Assembly: GCA_949987565.1 (NCBI GenBank)
Contig: OX465102.1
Location: 25,946,003-26,010,002 of the forward strand
DNA from: Luidia sarsii
Lineage: Eukaryota > Echinodermata > Asteroidea > Paxillosida > Luidiidae
Length of the DNA: 64,000 bases
Reading direction: 5' to 3'
Positions within the stretch are counted from its first letter, which is position 1; the number at the start of each line of letters is the position of its first letter. A program made the position numbers and the translations under genes. The notes below the pieces were generated by a model. It was given only the letters and a program-made list of their open reading frames with translations, ran no database searches and was not told where the DNA came from. Below are positions 1-12,304 of this stretch, piece after piece.

Positions 1-1600
1 GCGTTTTGGCAACGGTGGCCGCCAGATTCTACCTTCTCCCGAAAATTCACAAGGCCATCAACCCAGGCAGACCCATCATTTCTGGCAATGGTTCTGAAGA
101 AAAAATGCAAATTGTTCTGTCTTTGAATAATGACTACTGGTTTGTAAAAAACTATTGTACAAAACGAAGTGCTCTTGACAGCTGTTTGTATGTAAAAATA
201 TATGTATATAGCCTACTGCATGGTACTGAGGGAAGCCTGTATGGTTAATGTATACTGCACAATAGAATGCATAATTCTGAACTTACCTACGAAGGCCATG
301 AGCAAGATGAATATGTAAACAATGTTCGGACCCAGAGGAATACACAGCAAGCCGACTCCTGCTGAGAACGCAGCGGCGATTAGCAGGACTCGGCTATCCA
401 AGCGGTTTTCTAACGGGAGAACGATGATACCTGAATTGGAATGGAATACCCGGTAAACATCGTAAATATCACGAGATACCGCGCAAGAGGTTGCAGTCAG
501 GTTATCAAAAACATACCTAGTTGGAAAGTCAATCAATATCTTTTCAAGTAAAGACTCCATTCACAATTTCGCCATGTAGTCAAGTGATACCAGCGATGTG
601 ACCTCAAAGCGAAAGGAGCTCATTTTTCCACACAACTTGAGACTGTTATTTTGTCCGCCGGGTAGAGGTCCGTGAAGCCGCCAGATCCCCAGCAAGGACG
701 AATGGAGGTCCCGGTCGCTTGCCCAAGTCTAGGCGGGAAGGTCAGCTGGTCCGCCGACCTACGCTCACAGTCGGTCCGATTATGGCCACAGCTTTGTCTC
801 CCATGCCGTCAAGTCGGCACTGAGCCATGTCCGCAGAGAAGTCCGAGAGCGTCCGGATGACGGACGTTGCCTGCAGACATCGCAAAGCGACGAAGGGCAC
901 GCCACCGTGCGCCGACCCAACAATACTCCGGCAGGCGGCTGTATGGCGGTCCTTTCGTCTCGGGTGTATGGTGTTCGAAGAAAGGAACACGGGAATCGGT
1001 GCCAAGCCCTTTAATACTTGTCCACGATGGAAATTTCGGGCCTCCCAGATCCGTTCGTCCGGTGGCCGATAATTGTTTGATAATAATGATTATGGCTCAT
1101 GCCGCAACACCAGAATGGGATCTATTGATATCCAATAACAGTTTCTCTCAGCTGCTCTTGATTTTGATATCCTTAAAAACAAGCATTTTGTCAAAGAGAA
1201 TACCGAGACATTTGGTCACTTAAAATGACGGAAGACAAGGCCAGGCGTTAAAAACCAAGTCGTATAAAGTTACAATTTATTCTCCAAGAAAAGAGACAAA
1301 GTGGTAGAGGACCAATTGGTACTAAGAGATTCATACACGCAACGTGTTGTAAATGTCGAGTGGATTTAGAGCACCTGTCAATCATAACAACTCACCTATT
1401 AGGTCTGCCGTCATGGTGAAGGCCGAGGACATGAGTCCTATCATCCACGTATTGGTGGCGAATTGCTCTCTCAGAGTCGGCAGCAAGACCCCGAGCGACT
1501 TATCCAGACCTGTCCATATGCAGTCCATCATGAACAGAAGGAGCACGGTGAAGCATCCCCGCAGATCGAACTCGCTGGAAGCAACGCGACGGCTATCCAT
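1..1600 (-). CDS. SLC16-like transporter, gene A (5' part only)
   Basis: Only exons 1 (1600-1396) and 2 (430-287) are in the window; exons 3 and 4 would lie before base 1. Exon 1 opens with ATG at 1600 in a CTGCAGT-ATG-G context and encodes the N-terminus, TM1 and most of TM2. It ends at a GTGAGT donor in phase 1. Exon 2 follows a TTCAG acceptor, encodes TM3 and the start of TM4, and ends at GTAAGT, again phase 1. Joined, they read ...TADLI-G-IIVLPLENRLDSR..., which matches the TM2-TM3 junction of the monocarboxylate-transporter (SLC16) family. The protein should import or export small carboxylates or related solutes at a membrane; the substrate is unknown. No stop or frameshift is visible. 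Whether the 3' half is intact cannot be seen. Confidence 0.8.
19..110 (+). mobile_element. Penelope-like reverse transcriptase fragment (unit 1)
   Basis: Translates as RFYLLPKIHKAINPGRPII, the conserved N-terminal reverse transcriptase motif of Penelope-like elements. The similarity ends after about 30 residues. It lies on the plus strand, inside intron 2 of gene A, which is transcribed the other way. The left junction sits at GGTGGCCGCC, where unit 1 has lost sequence that unit 4 keeps. Confidence 0.6.
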
Positions 1601-4600
1601 ACTGCAGTTTTGGGATTAACTTTTGCCGTACTTGTGGGTTTGCGACGGTATAGCTCACAGTACCATTGGCCCGCTTGTATTTGTGCACTTTTGACGCGAA
1701 GCTATTCATTGACAAAGTTATTGTGCAGGATTTTACATGTGCCAAATATGTCGTCCCACAGTGCACGCTGGCAAAATAGGGACCGGAGAGTGTTATTCTG
1801 AAGCCCAGGATCTGACGCCCCAGGCATTGACGTGTTTCCATTCAAGCCTCCCTGTTGTGTCAATAGTTTAGTTCACGAACTGTTTGGTTAAAAATTACAT
1901 TATAACTCTTAGGCACCAACTGTATGATGCTAATTCGGGTCGCCTACAATTTCGAAAGTACAGTAAACTTCGGCTAAGTCGGCAGTCGGCACCGTCGGGA
2001 CCGGCATTTTTGTGACGATTTACGCCGAAGCCGACATGTACTGTAAGTCGTCATTTTGCCGACTTACACATTTTACGTGTAAATACATGTGGGATACGTA
2101 TACGTACCGTTGGTATGTAGTCAATCATGCCTACTTAGTGTATACACTTATCATAAGTTACACTCCTATCATTGCATGTTTGACTTAGATTACAGTCAGT
2201 AATACTTCTCTTCCATTATATGTATTTCCAACAAATATTCTTCATCACGATAACATGCTATCCAGTTGTGCACAGCGCGCAACAAGCTCTCATTCTATGC
2301 TGCATGCACAGTGTGGCTACTCGTTGGGTCTATTTTTCAAGATTTGACAAAATAATCAAGCAGTAGCAACGTGTTTGCTAGTCTTGGTTCAAGACGTTGT
2401 TTGTTGAGATACACTAACGGCCGTCACGTGGGGGCACAATGAATACGGTACCCAAAATTATCAACACCCGTATGCACACACATATCATACACACACATGT
2501 AAAGTACAATACATGGGTGGGTGTGTGCGGATCTGGGCGAGTCCGTACGCAGGTGTACACTGCAAATCACGGTCGGCTCGCTTGCGTGTTCACAGGGGTA
2601 TGCTCAATTGACTGTTCCAATGTCAATTGTGGAACCCCTAAATTGGCATCGCGCCCACACTTTCGGGAGGGAAATACCCCTCCGAACGTGTTACGCGAGG
2701 GACCGTCCGTGTGTGCAAGCACTATAGCCTGAAGGCACACAAATGAAATGTGTGAAACCGTTCCACTTCCACGCACGAGTTCTTTAGTAATTTCACAGAC
2801 CTAAAATAGCTGTGCCTCAAAATTCCTCAAAAATTACAAGTTGCCAAAAATTACAAGTGATTTCATGACGAGTTACACGAAGGACTTAACTATGTTTTTT
2901 TTGTCAAGGGACCACTAGAAATGCGCCGACTTGGTTCCCCTTATTCCTTCATACGCCCATGACAACCTAACTTTCTGCTGAAACTTGGAAGTTGTCAATG
3001 CTCAAATCCCGTCCACGGCAATAACTGGCACGATTGACGTTTCCTCTCGACACCAACATCCCCCAGGAAGAAGGCATTCAGGCTTGCTCCTCGATCTGTC
3101 CTAGCCAAAAGTAAACAGTCTTGTCCCCATCCTAATGGGGTTAGTGCTGACCAAGAATAATTCATATTTTCTTGACAAGCACTATCTCCAAGTGCATTAT
3201 AGCATGGGTTACGTTGAATAACGCATGCTCTGTGCAGCTCAATACGTCCATGAATTTGGTGGAGATACATAGAGAGATAACGTTTTCTTCATTGTGACTA
3301 GGGAAGGTGGCCGCCCGAATGCCTTCTTTGATCACATCAACTCCTTCCACAGCTGATGAAAACCTTTTTTTTTCATCGGGGATCGGCCAAAGCACTGACC
3401 ATTCAGTGTTTCTAACGTCGAGCAGGTCAAAAGCCTCATTGAATTACTTTCTCCTCGACGCAAACTTCATGTTATTTCTATAATACTGTACGAGTACTAG
3501 TTGTACATGATAGGCTAGACTGCGACTGTGAGCTTTAAGAACATAATTATGCATAACATTAATTAACAAGCCACATGTGGCATAACAGAGCTTTATCATA
3601 ACTGTTCTGGGTATGTCAAGTTGACTGGATATAATTTTAGTATAAATCCAGCCAGCGGACTTGTCATGAATGATGCCCGACGTTGGTTTAGACACAGATC
3701 TCCTCTCCGTTTACATGTAGCGATTTTTAGCAATGTTGAATGAAACAATAATCGTGAAAAATGTGGCGAAACAAATTCGTAACCCATGGTAGCTGGTGGA
3801 TGTGCTCCAGATAGTATTTATTTCAATAGATTAACAGTTCATAGATCACATTATTCGATTGTTCCTTTCTTTTTTTAAATCAGGAGGTCTGTCTTCAGTC
3901 CTGAGCCAGTGTGCAGTATATATGTCACTTCACCCTCAGAGACTTCGTCACCTTTTCCTTGGAAATTGGTTGTTTTGTGTCTCTTTATATACATTTCTGT
4001 ATTTTTCTCTACTGTGATATTAGGCCATGGGCCAGGGCAAGATTTAGGGCTTAGTTTTTGAGTTCCGTGATACACCTTTAGAAAGTACCTATAAATGCAC
4101 TTAATATCACTTAATAATAAGTGGAAGAATATAAAGCATATGCAAAATGTTCCCAAGTTTGAAAATTGAGCATTATGGATTTTTAGTCAAAAACATAGAA
4201 AAGGGCTAAATTGGTTGCTATGGCCAGGCTTTTCCCTAGCAACGATAGCATATGAAGCTTGGAATCACCTTAGTTTAGATGATATTTTAAATAAGGCTTT
4301 GTCAACAATACTTGCAATGATTTCACATTGGAATAACTGGTTTGTGACTGAATATATAAGTACATGTAGTTGCTAGGACGTATTTGTACTTAGCAATGGT
4401 GATATCATCAGAGGTTGAAATAATATAAAATCCTGTTACAGTATCATGCAAGAGGGACAAGGTATACTCAATGTCACCACATTCAAATGCCATATAAGCC
4501 TACAATCACCTGTTTCTTTTGTGTTCATTTTTGTCTTCATCTAATCCCCTTATTTTCTATTGATTAATCATCTTTCAAGATAGCATTGATATGTCTAACG

Positions 4601-6101
4601 ATCTGGATATTCTGTTTTTATGATTTTTTTATTTAATGAATGTTCAGCCATTTGAACATTTGAAGCCAGCCGTTTCAACATCATGCAGCATTTTTCGGTA
4701 CCAGTAATTAACATAAAATGATATTCTGAAGAGAAAACACGTCCTTGCAAATGACAGTAAGGCAGAACATATATATTCATGATACACTACTATTTACACA
4801 ACCATTTCTCAAGACTTCTGTCTATACTGATTAACACTTACATAAAAGTATCGTAAAATCCAAAAGTATATTTACAAAAACACTCTACATGTAGCTTCCC
4901 CTATAAATTATAAAAGATCAAGGTCAGCATGGTCATCTCAATTGGGAAAATTATTTTCATTTCAAATTATAATTATTGTAAGTAATGTACAAAAGGATGC
5001 ATACAAAAAGTACTGAAAGGTCCTGCTAGTATCAAAACATCAGGTCCTTTAAACAAGACAATGAAAAAACTCCCTTAAATTCCATGTGAACTGTCCTCAA
5101 ATCCCTCTTGTACAAAGGTAAAGTCATCATAACTTTGTAGAAGGCAGTGTTAATGTTCATTTTCATTAACTTTCTTTAAGTTTGTATATATGTAAGTTAC
5201 ACTTACTAAAACTCAGATCAAATTTGTCAAGGGTATTCTGTGCAATTTGACCTTTTGGTGTTCTGAGATACTTCCACTGGTGCACACATACAATGAATTT
5301 CTGCCAACTAATCTTAGAAAAGGGTAGGATTTTTTCAGAATCTGTACACGTACTATACAAGATACATACAACACTCCATCACTGCATTTGCTACAGGAAA
5401 TCTGATAGCACAATATTTCACACTATTTGGTACAGTATGTCTGATTGGTCAATTATGACATCATCAACTTAGTGAATTTGCTTGTGCTTATGCATATTGA
5501 AAACCAAATGTTGGGTCCTTTTTCCTTGAATTTCTCTTTAATGCCCAAAATTGGTACATGGGAACATCGATATTGTTGTAAAGAAACATGTCTAAAACAC
5601 CTAAAAAGCAACAAGAAGTATACTTTCCAGAGGTGTATCACGGAACGAAAGAATTTGAGCACTTGGCAAATGGCCTATATGGAAATAAATGTTATTTGAA
5701 TGTATGAATGAATGAATGAGATCATGTAGGCCTAAAACGGGTGCTTTTGAAGAGCCCTTACCAAATTGTCAGCAGGTTGTCACCTACACACCGTACACTA
5801 AACCATGACTAATTTTCCCTGTTGCCAATGTCAGTAATGTTATTTCGGAAATTCCTGAAATTACTAAATTAAACCTTTATCGGTATTTACATAACGGGCC
5901 ACAGCCCATGCAATGTTGGCGGTGCAGGAGGCTGTTCGTGAATTTTCAGATCCGTGTTAAGCTCATGCAGGCACTCGGCATTTTGGGACGGTTTTGGCCA
6001 ATTACCACAATGTATTAAAAATATACAAGTCAAAAAAAGGAAGATGATGATGACTTATCACATGACCCTGTTTTGAATTATGATCCAGCAGATGTAAAAC
6101 A
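1601..6101. other. Spacer upstream of gene A, no gene found
   Basis: This is the 5' flank of gene A and most of the A-B spacer. Open frames here are short, occur on both strands and are unlike known proteins. Visible structure includes an imperfect inverted motif (GTAAGTCGTCATTTTGCCGACTTAC) near 2,045-2,070, a CA-rich stretch at 2,465-2,510 and AT-rich DNA from 3,400. Units 2 and 3 carry the same sequence at 12,305-16,800 and 23,187-25,857. I see no TATA box or CpG island next to exon 1. Confidence 0.5.
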
Positions 6102-6383
6102 CAAACGTACCCAGATTAGCACGAAAGTACTAAGATTAGCACGAACGTACTCAGATTAGCACGAAAGTGCTAAGATTAGCACAACCGTACTCAGATTAGC
6201 ACGAAAGTACTAAGATTTGCACGAACGAACTCAGATTAGCACGAACGTACTCAGATTAGCACGAAAGTACTAAAATTAGCACGAACGTACTCAGATTAGC
6301 ACGAAAGTACTAAGATTAGCACGAACGTACTCAGATAAGCACGAAAGTACTAAGATTAGCACGAACGCACTCATATTAGCACG
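6102..6383. repeat. 20-bp minisatellite (unit 1)
   Basis: About 14 copies of AGATTAGCACGAACGTACTC. Two variants, GAAAGTACTA and GAACGTACTC, mostly alternate, giving a 40-bp higher-order period. No open frame of note. Confidence 0.85.
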
Positions 6384-8373
6384 GGAACACAAAAATACAG
6401 ACTACCGTCAAGCAAGAAATACATTTCACGATATGCAGGAAATAGATTTCGAGGATTGTTTTTAGTTTATCTGAGATTGAACAGTCATTCATTTTTTTCA
6501 GGAACAAAGCCAACTTTGATTCTCATACATCAAACACAATGTCATCACATTGAACCAGTGGAATATGAAATGGCAAGCAAAGCACTCATCATTATGTTAG
6601 TTTACAGACACTGAAGGCACTGATGAAGAAAGATTTTTTTCATCTAGGTGTTTCTTACTGACTACTGTGAAGGTTTGAACTGTGGAAGCCATTGTCTGTT
6701 CACAGCCCTCTCAAAGTATTCAGATCATTTTGCACAAATATGACTTCACAGTTGCTAATCTTATTTGGAACTGAGTAAAACAGCTGAAAATGACTGTCAT
6801 TTACCTTCTTGTTGAAACAAACTAAAGAAATTTGTTTTCCTAAACACTGACAACCACAGAGGATTCTTGAACAAAATATGACCTGTAAAAAAGAAATAAT
6901 AAAACACACTATAGTCCCCTTACAATCTTCAGTATGTATGAATGTTGTTTTCAAGTTCAATTTAGTGTAATGTACAAAAAATGTAATTTTTGGTTGCACC
7001 TTAACCATATCTACAATGTGGGGGAGTCCTCGGACGCCCCCTCCATATTTGTTTATTACTGCATCGATCGCGACCGCTAAAAATGTTAGATTCACGCTTC
7101 ATGACTTGTGGCCATGTTGTTTGGCACACATTTTGATACCAAATTTGTCCATATCTGACATATCTATAATGTATCTGGTGTTACATGTCAATTAGTATGT
7201 GTAGGTCATTACAATTGCATTATATTTGTGTAAAATATAAAACTGTCAGACAGTGGCTTGCATTTCTTTATGAATCATGCTCAGGACTTGATGTTGCACT
7301 GATTTCATGCTGCTATATAATCTGAGAGAAAGTAATTGGAAATTTGGAAGCAATCAAATTTAAGAAATGAAAGCATTAGAAACATAAGCAATAAAAACAA
7401 TGAAAACATAAGGACATAACAAGTGCTGGCTTTTTGCTGTAGCGGGGACAAGTTTTTACTGTACGCATGAAATCAAATAAGAACTGAATGATTCACATCT
7501 GGGAAACCTTATTAAATTTTTGACATAATTGATTCCTTATGAATAGTTAATTAACTAATTATTCAACACATTTGCATCGTTGATTAAAATTGAATATACA
7601 ATCAGATTCAGCACATGGACATAATATCTGCAAGCGAATTTTCAAGTTCTTCGCACTTTCCGTTTCTAAGGTCAATAGGGGGCCTATTGGTGATTGGTGA
7701 TTTTTTAATTCAAATGGACCTACAGTTATATCTAAGTTGATGTCATTCGTGTAAAAAACTGTTATTATTATCAAAACTGTAAATTATTGATAACATGTTC
7801 TTGTCTTGCGGTCTTGCTTCATTCAATATCCTACCCAAAGAGACTGATCCTAGTACGGTGCCCAGTGTGCACTATCAGCCATTTTCACAAAACAAAGTCT
7901 ATAGAGTATATTACCCACAAGTGCATCTTGGATATGCCATTGTGACTTGTACCAGTATGTCAGATTTTTGAATGCCACCGAAGTTAGTCAAGTTAGATTA
8001 GTCTCACGACTAAAAGCGTAATTTAAAACGTTACTCAATTAAGACGTTCGTCGTATTGAACTTAACAAAATTCTCTCCTGATCATATGACTATATTTGTT
8101 AGTCAGAATCTTGAATTATTACACCGGTCATCCATATAATTTGACTAATAATAATTCATAAAAAGAGACATTGCCCTAAAACATTTTTGTTAGTCAAACT
8201 TTCGATTTGTTTTTAGAGTGTAGTTTTTATGAGAAGGTCCTTATACCCACAAAAGAAAACACAGCCGAAATTTTCTGCACGTAGGCAAGATTCATAAACA
8301 AAATAAGACAATGAGCCAATACTTTCTAAGTAATGTGCGGTGCTCATTATCTGACATCTTTAAAAGATTTGTC
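6384..8373. other. Spacer between minisatellite and gene B 3' end, no gene found
   Basis: AT-rich unique spacer, collinear with 17,087-19,082 in unit 2 and 26,205-29,246 in unit 3. A 131-codon minus-strand frame at 7095-6700 is kept in unit 2 but shortened and broken in unit 3, so I do not call it. The segment TTTATTACTGCATCGATCGCGACCGC near 7,050 recurs, degraded, at 47,505, which suggests an old dispersed repeat. Confidence 0.45.
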
Positions 8374-11300
8374 CTAAAAATTCTTCGGGGCTTTTCCAGC
8401 GATCAACGGAAGGGCAGTTACGGTGGGTATCAGGCCAAACGCGATGAACGCCCAGTCATAGCTACCGGTGGCGTCGTAGATCCATCCTGGATTGACAAAA
8501 AGGCAGGAAAACCAATAAGACAACGCAGGTAATAAAATTCAAACAGGTAATTTGGAGTAAACATCTTCTGAGCTTTTTTTCATAGAACCACTTCCAGACA
8601 CGAGCCATACGTTTATACAAAGAAATAAATACTGGAGAATGTTCCATCCTCAAAGAGTCGCGAAAATTTGACTGGACCAGGATTTGAACCCGAACCTCTG
8701 GATTAACCTGCAGGTTGCTGTACAACCTGATGGAGCCATCTAGCTCTCAATGGGGACTCGATCCTATCCAGATGAAGCATGCTGCCAGGGGGTGGGGCGA
8801 AAGGCAGACGCAACCACATTATAGTGTCTGCTAAATGTATTGTCATGCCACAAGCCATAAGTAGGACTACTCGTGTTTTTGTCCCTTTGGTATTAAGACT
8901 ATTAACATAAACGGGTAGCATTTTACAGAAACCGTTGTGCTGGTGTAATAAATTGTCTGAAAAACTATGTTGTGCACTAAAAATGATATCCATCTAAGGT
9001 TTTTTTAATCTTTTCGAAGATTAAAATGGGCTCACCTGGGAAAAAGCCGGAGAGAATTGCTGGTATGAAATTCAAGAACCTCAGCATCCCCAAAACACTG
9101 GTGAGTCTGTCCACTCCGAAGAGATCTTTTGTCAGGACATCGTTGAGAGTGCACAGGGCTGACATGCCCATGCCGGTGAAAAATGTGATGATGGCTTGAC
9201 CTGCTACTTGGTCCACCCAAGGATCAACAATGAAGACAACGGTTAAAGACACATCGGTTATTATGATTGCCAACGAACATGTCAGTATGCCCCTGTCGAT
9301 AGCAGGCGCCCAGATGCCGGTGCCAAAGAGGTACCCGACCGCAGCTGACGAACAAAGCCCGGTGGCTACTTGTGGGGAGATGCCCTTGACTTCAAGGTGA
9401 GGAATGTAGTATATGATCCAGGAATTATAGGTGAGGAAGAACCCGAAAGTGGATACAAGTATCACGAGGAATTTGAACTCGAAGAGCAACCTGAAATCCA
9501 CTGCGTCGAACAGACGGACGCATGACGTCTTCAAAGACGAGGGATCGGGCACATCGTCACCACTGCCTGTGACGTCATCACGCTGAGCCAGCACGGAAAT
9601 GTACTGCGGTTTGGGCACTTTGACAAGAAGTACTGAAACGACAATATGAGAGCAGATAGCTCCTATCAGGAGCATGGCTCCTCTCCAACCGTAGGTATCC
9701 TGGAACAGTTGCGTCAGCGGTGCAAAGGCGAGTATGGCGAGAACGAAACCGCAGTGGCCGATCCCACACGCCAGAGCGTAGTGCTTAGAGAAGTGATGCC
9801 CGATGTAAACTTTGCTAAGAACAGCGATAATGCCAATTCCAGGACCTGTTAACAGACAACAGATTCTGAACCTTAATGACACGCATCATAATGGACTACA
9901 GAGTTGAAGAGAATTTGTAGGGAAGAGAATTTGAATTTCAATATTTTCAAATTAACCAAAATGGCAAAGTGAAACATTTAAAAACAGGAAATGTGTAAAA
10001 CTACACAACGTAAATTGTTTATAAATGTTGACCTCTTTAAGTAAAGTGACAATACACCGATCCAGAAGGCCACGCCCATTGACAAATTGACCAAACACAA
10101 CGCGCGATTTATGGTCCGATAAAATGCCGCCATTTTGTCAGACATAACGTTTTCAATGTTGTATTCTTCACTACAAACTTTTCGTTGTGTTTACTTTTGT
10201 TTCCTATGTACCACGTAATTCCTTTGCAATCCCGAGTTTTACCCGTGGTCAAGCGGTGTTTATATTTTCAATGTAATTCTGATTCACGATACCCTGGCAA
10301 GAGAGGAAATGTACATTTTCGGCCTTTTCCAAGACCAAAGTCCAACAGGGAGAAGTGCTTTCGGTTGGTTACGCATGTGCGCGGTTGCTTGGCTGTTGCT
10401 ATGGTGGGACTGGCCTACTGGATCGGTATATTGGTTAAAACACAAATTTATTCTTTAACAAAAGTGTTTGTAAGAATACAAAAAGACAATTATTCAGCAT
10501 GATTACTGTCCATTTTGTATATGTATTCGAAGCAATCTGGATGATCAAAGATCTAATAAAATGTATTTCTGTATTTTTCAATAATCATTCCGGTTTGGTA
10601 GCACATAAAACAAGATCCTGCTAGGATCGAAACATCAGGCCCACTAACATTTGAGATTTGCATTTTGGTAATTTTAGTCAGTAAGTAGTTTGTAACATTT
10701 GTTTTTATCACTTTAAGTCATTTCCTTATGTTTCTGTATCCCCTCGTGGTGATCCTCCTTGCTGACCTGTCTACGTGCGTTTGTAAGTCTGTCAGTTCGT
10801 TGGTATGTACACGTACAGTCTATGCGCAATTGTTTGTCTCTTGTTTTTGGCTCTTATTAGGTGGCCTGTCAAAGTTGTCACTCTGCGTTTTGGCCGCGGT
10901 GGCCGCGTTCTGACCGCACCGTGTCCAGGACGGGATTTCCAGGCTCAAAAAAGACCCCATTGGTATTATAATTACGAATGCAAAATTCTGAACTTACCAA
11001 CAAAGGCTGTGAGCCAGATGAATATGTAAACGATGTTTGGACCAAGAGGAATACACAGCAAGCCAACTCCTGCTGAGAACGCAGCGGCGATTAGCAGGAC
11101 TCGGCTATCCAAACGGTTTTCTAACGGGAGAACGATGATACCTGAATTGGAATGGAATAAACATCGTAAATATCACGAGATACCGCGCAAGAGGTTGCAG
11201 TCAGGTTATCAAAAACATACCCAGTTGGAAAGTCAATCAATATCTTTTCAAGTAAAGACTCCATTCACAATTTCGCCATGTTGTCAAGTGATATCAGCGA

Positions 11301-12304
11301 TATGACCTCTAAGCGAAAGGAGCTAATTTTTCCACACAACTTGAGACTGTTATTTTGTCCGCCGGGTAGAGGTCCGTGAAGCCGCCAGATCCCCAGCAAG
11401 GACGAATGGAGGTCCCGGTCGCTTGCCCTAGTCTAGGCGGGAAGGTCAGCCGGTCCGCCGACCTACGCTCACAGTCGGTCCGATTATGGCCACAGCATTG
11501 TCTCCCATGCCGTCAAGTCGGCACTGAGCCATGTCCGCAGAGAAGTCCGAGAGCGTCCGGATGACGGACGTTGCCTGCAGACATCGCAAAGCGACGAAGG
11601 GCACGCCACCGTGCGCCGACCCAACAATACTCCGGCAGGCGGCTGTATGGCGGTCCTTTCGTCTCGGGTGCATGGTGTTCGAAGAAAGGAACACGGGAAT
11701 CGGTGCCACGCCCTTTAATACTTGTCCACGATGGAAATTTCGGGCCTCCCAGATCCGTTCGTCCAGTGGCCGATAATTGTTTGATAATAATGATTATGGC
11801 TCATGCCGCAACACCAGAATGGGATCTATTGATATCCAATAACAGTTCCTCTCAGCTGCTCTTGATTTTGATATCCTTAAAAACAAGCATTTTGTCGAAG
11901 AGAATACCGAGACATTTGGTCACTTAAAATGACGGAAGACAAGGCCAGGCGTTAAAAACCAAGTCGTATAAAGTTACAATTTATTCTCCAAGAAAAGAGA
12001 CAAAGTGGTAGAGGACCAATTGGTACTAAGAGATTCATACACGCAACGTGTTGTAAATGTCGAGTGGATTTAGAGCACCTGTCAACCATAACAACTCACC
12101 TATTAGGTCTGCAGTCATGGAGAAGGCCGAGGACATGAGTCCTATCATCCACGTATTGTTGGCGAATTTCTCTCTCAGAGTCGGCAGCAAGACCCCGAGC
12201 GACTTGTCCAGACCTGTCCAGATGCAGTCTATCATGAACAGAAGGAGCACGGAGAAGCATCCCCGCAGATCGAACTCGCTGGAAGCAACGCGACGGCTAT
12301 CCAT
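8374..12304 (-). CDS. SLC16-like MFS transporter, gene B (423 aa, 4 exons)
   Basis: Exons: 12304-12100, 11141-10998, 9845-9036, 8486-8374 (stop at 8376-8374). All three introns are GT-AG and phase 1. The 423-residue product has the twelve-helix layout of SLC16: TM1 about 13-33, TM2 52-68, TM3 83-101, TM4 104-129, TM5 140-160, TM6 170-192, a polar cytoplasmic loop 193-235, then TM7-TM12 from about 238 to 418. Family signatures visible are KSLGVLLPTL after TM1, FSKHYALACGIG in TM4-5, TYGWRGAMLL at TM6, DLFGVDRLTS before TM11 and WIYDATGSYDWAF at the start of exon 4. B-specific residues include EKFANN in exon 1, W111 and T113 in TM4, and C148/F150 in TM5. The last codons read APKNF. Its 3' end faces the 5' end of gene A across about 6.8 kb. 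Confidence 0.88.
8645..8780 (-). mobile_element. tRNA-derived SINE remnant in intron 3 of gene B
   Basis: On the minus strand it reads GGTTCGGGTTCAAATCCTGG, a good RNA polymerase III B box, followed by TCCAGTCAAATTTTCG. The A-box half is decayed. Related remnants lie in the same place in C (19,365-19,460), D (29,525-29,640) and E (45,960-46,090 +), so insertion came before all the gene duplications. The copy in C lost about 20 bp between two AACCTG repeats. Confidence 0.55.
10614..10700. repeat. Dispersed repeat with TCCTGCTAGGATCGAAAC core
   Basis: The consensus runs GATCCTGCTAGGATCGAAAC, then ATCAGGCCCACTAA, then a tail ending TAGTTTGTAACATTT. Copies lie in intron 2 of B here, of C (21,311-21,400) and of D (31,508-31,595). 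Free-standing copies are at 5,019-5,060 and 15,720-15,760 (variant GTATCAAAAC), 52,712-52,860, 55,640-55,745 and 62,630-62,695. The copies share one end and differ in length, as expected for a short mobile element. Confidence 0.6.

Larger units (their letters stand above)
1..10883. repeat. Segmental duplication unit 1
   Basis: Base 1 aligns with 21,582 and, after a deletion difference, with 10,884 and 31,764. The unit contains exons 1-2 of gene A, the 6.8-kb spacer, and exons 4 and 3 plus most of intron 2 of gene B. By eye it differs from unit 2 at about one or two bases per hundred, including in spacer DNA, so the duplication is recent. It carries the same 20-bp minisatellite, the same SINE remnant in intron 3 and the same spacer landmarks. 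Confidence 0.9.

Noticed and set aside
742..1005. 87-codon minus frame in intron 1, repeated in other copies
   Set aside because: No good splice sites at its edges, changes between A and E are mostly non-synonymous, and exons 1 and 2 join perfectly in phase without it. Kept only as a conserved island.
5445..5699. 84-codon plus frame identical in units 1 and 2
   Set aside because: Lies in the block deleted from unit 3; identity only reflects recent duplication.
6102..6383. Possible CRISPR array
   Set aside because: Repeats are contiguous with no unique spacers, and the genome is animal; it is a minisatellite.
6700..7095. 131-codon minus frame conserved in units 1 and 2
   Set aside because: Units 1 and 2 are almost identical anyway; the frame is broken in unit 3 and has no known domain.
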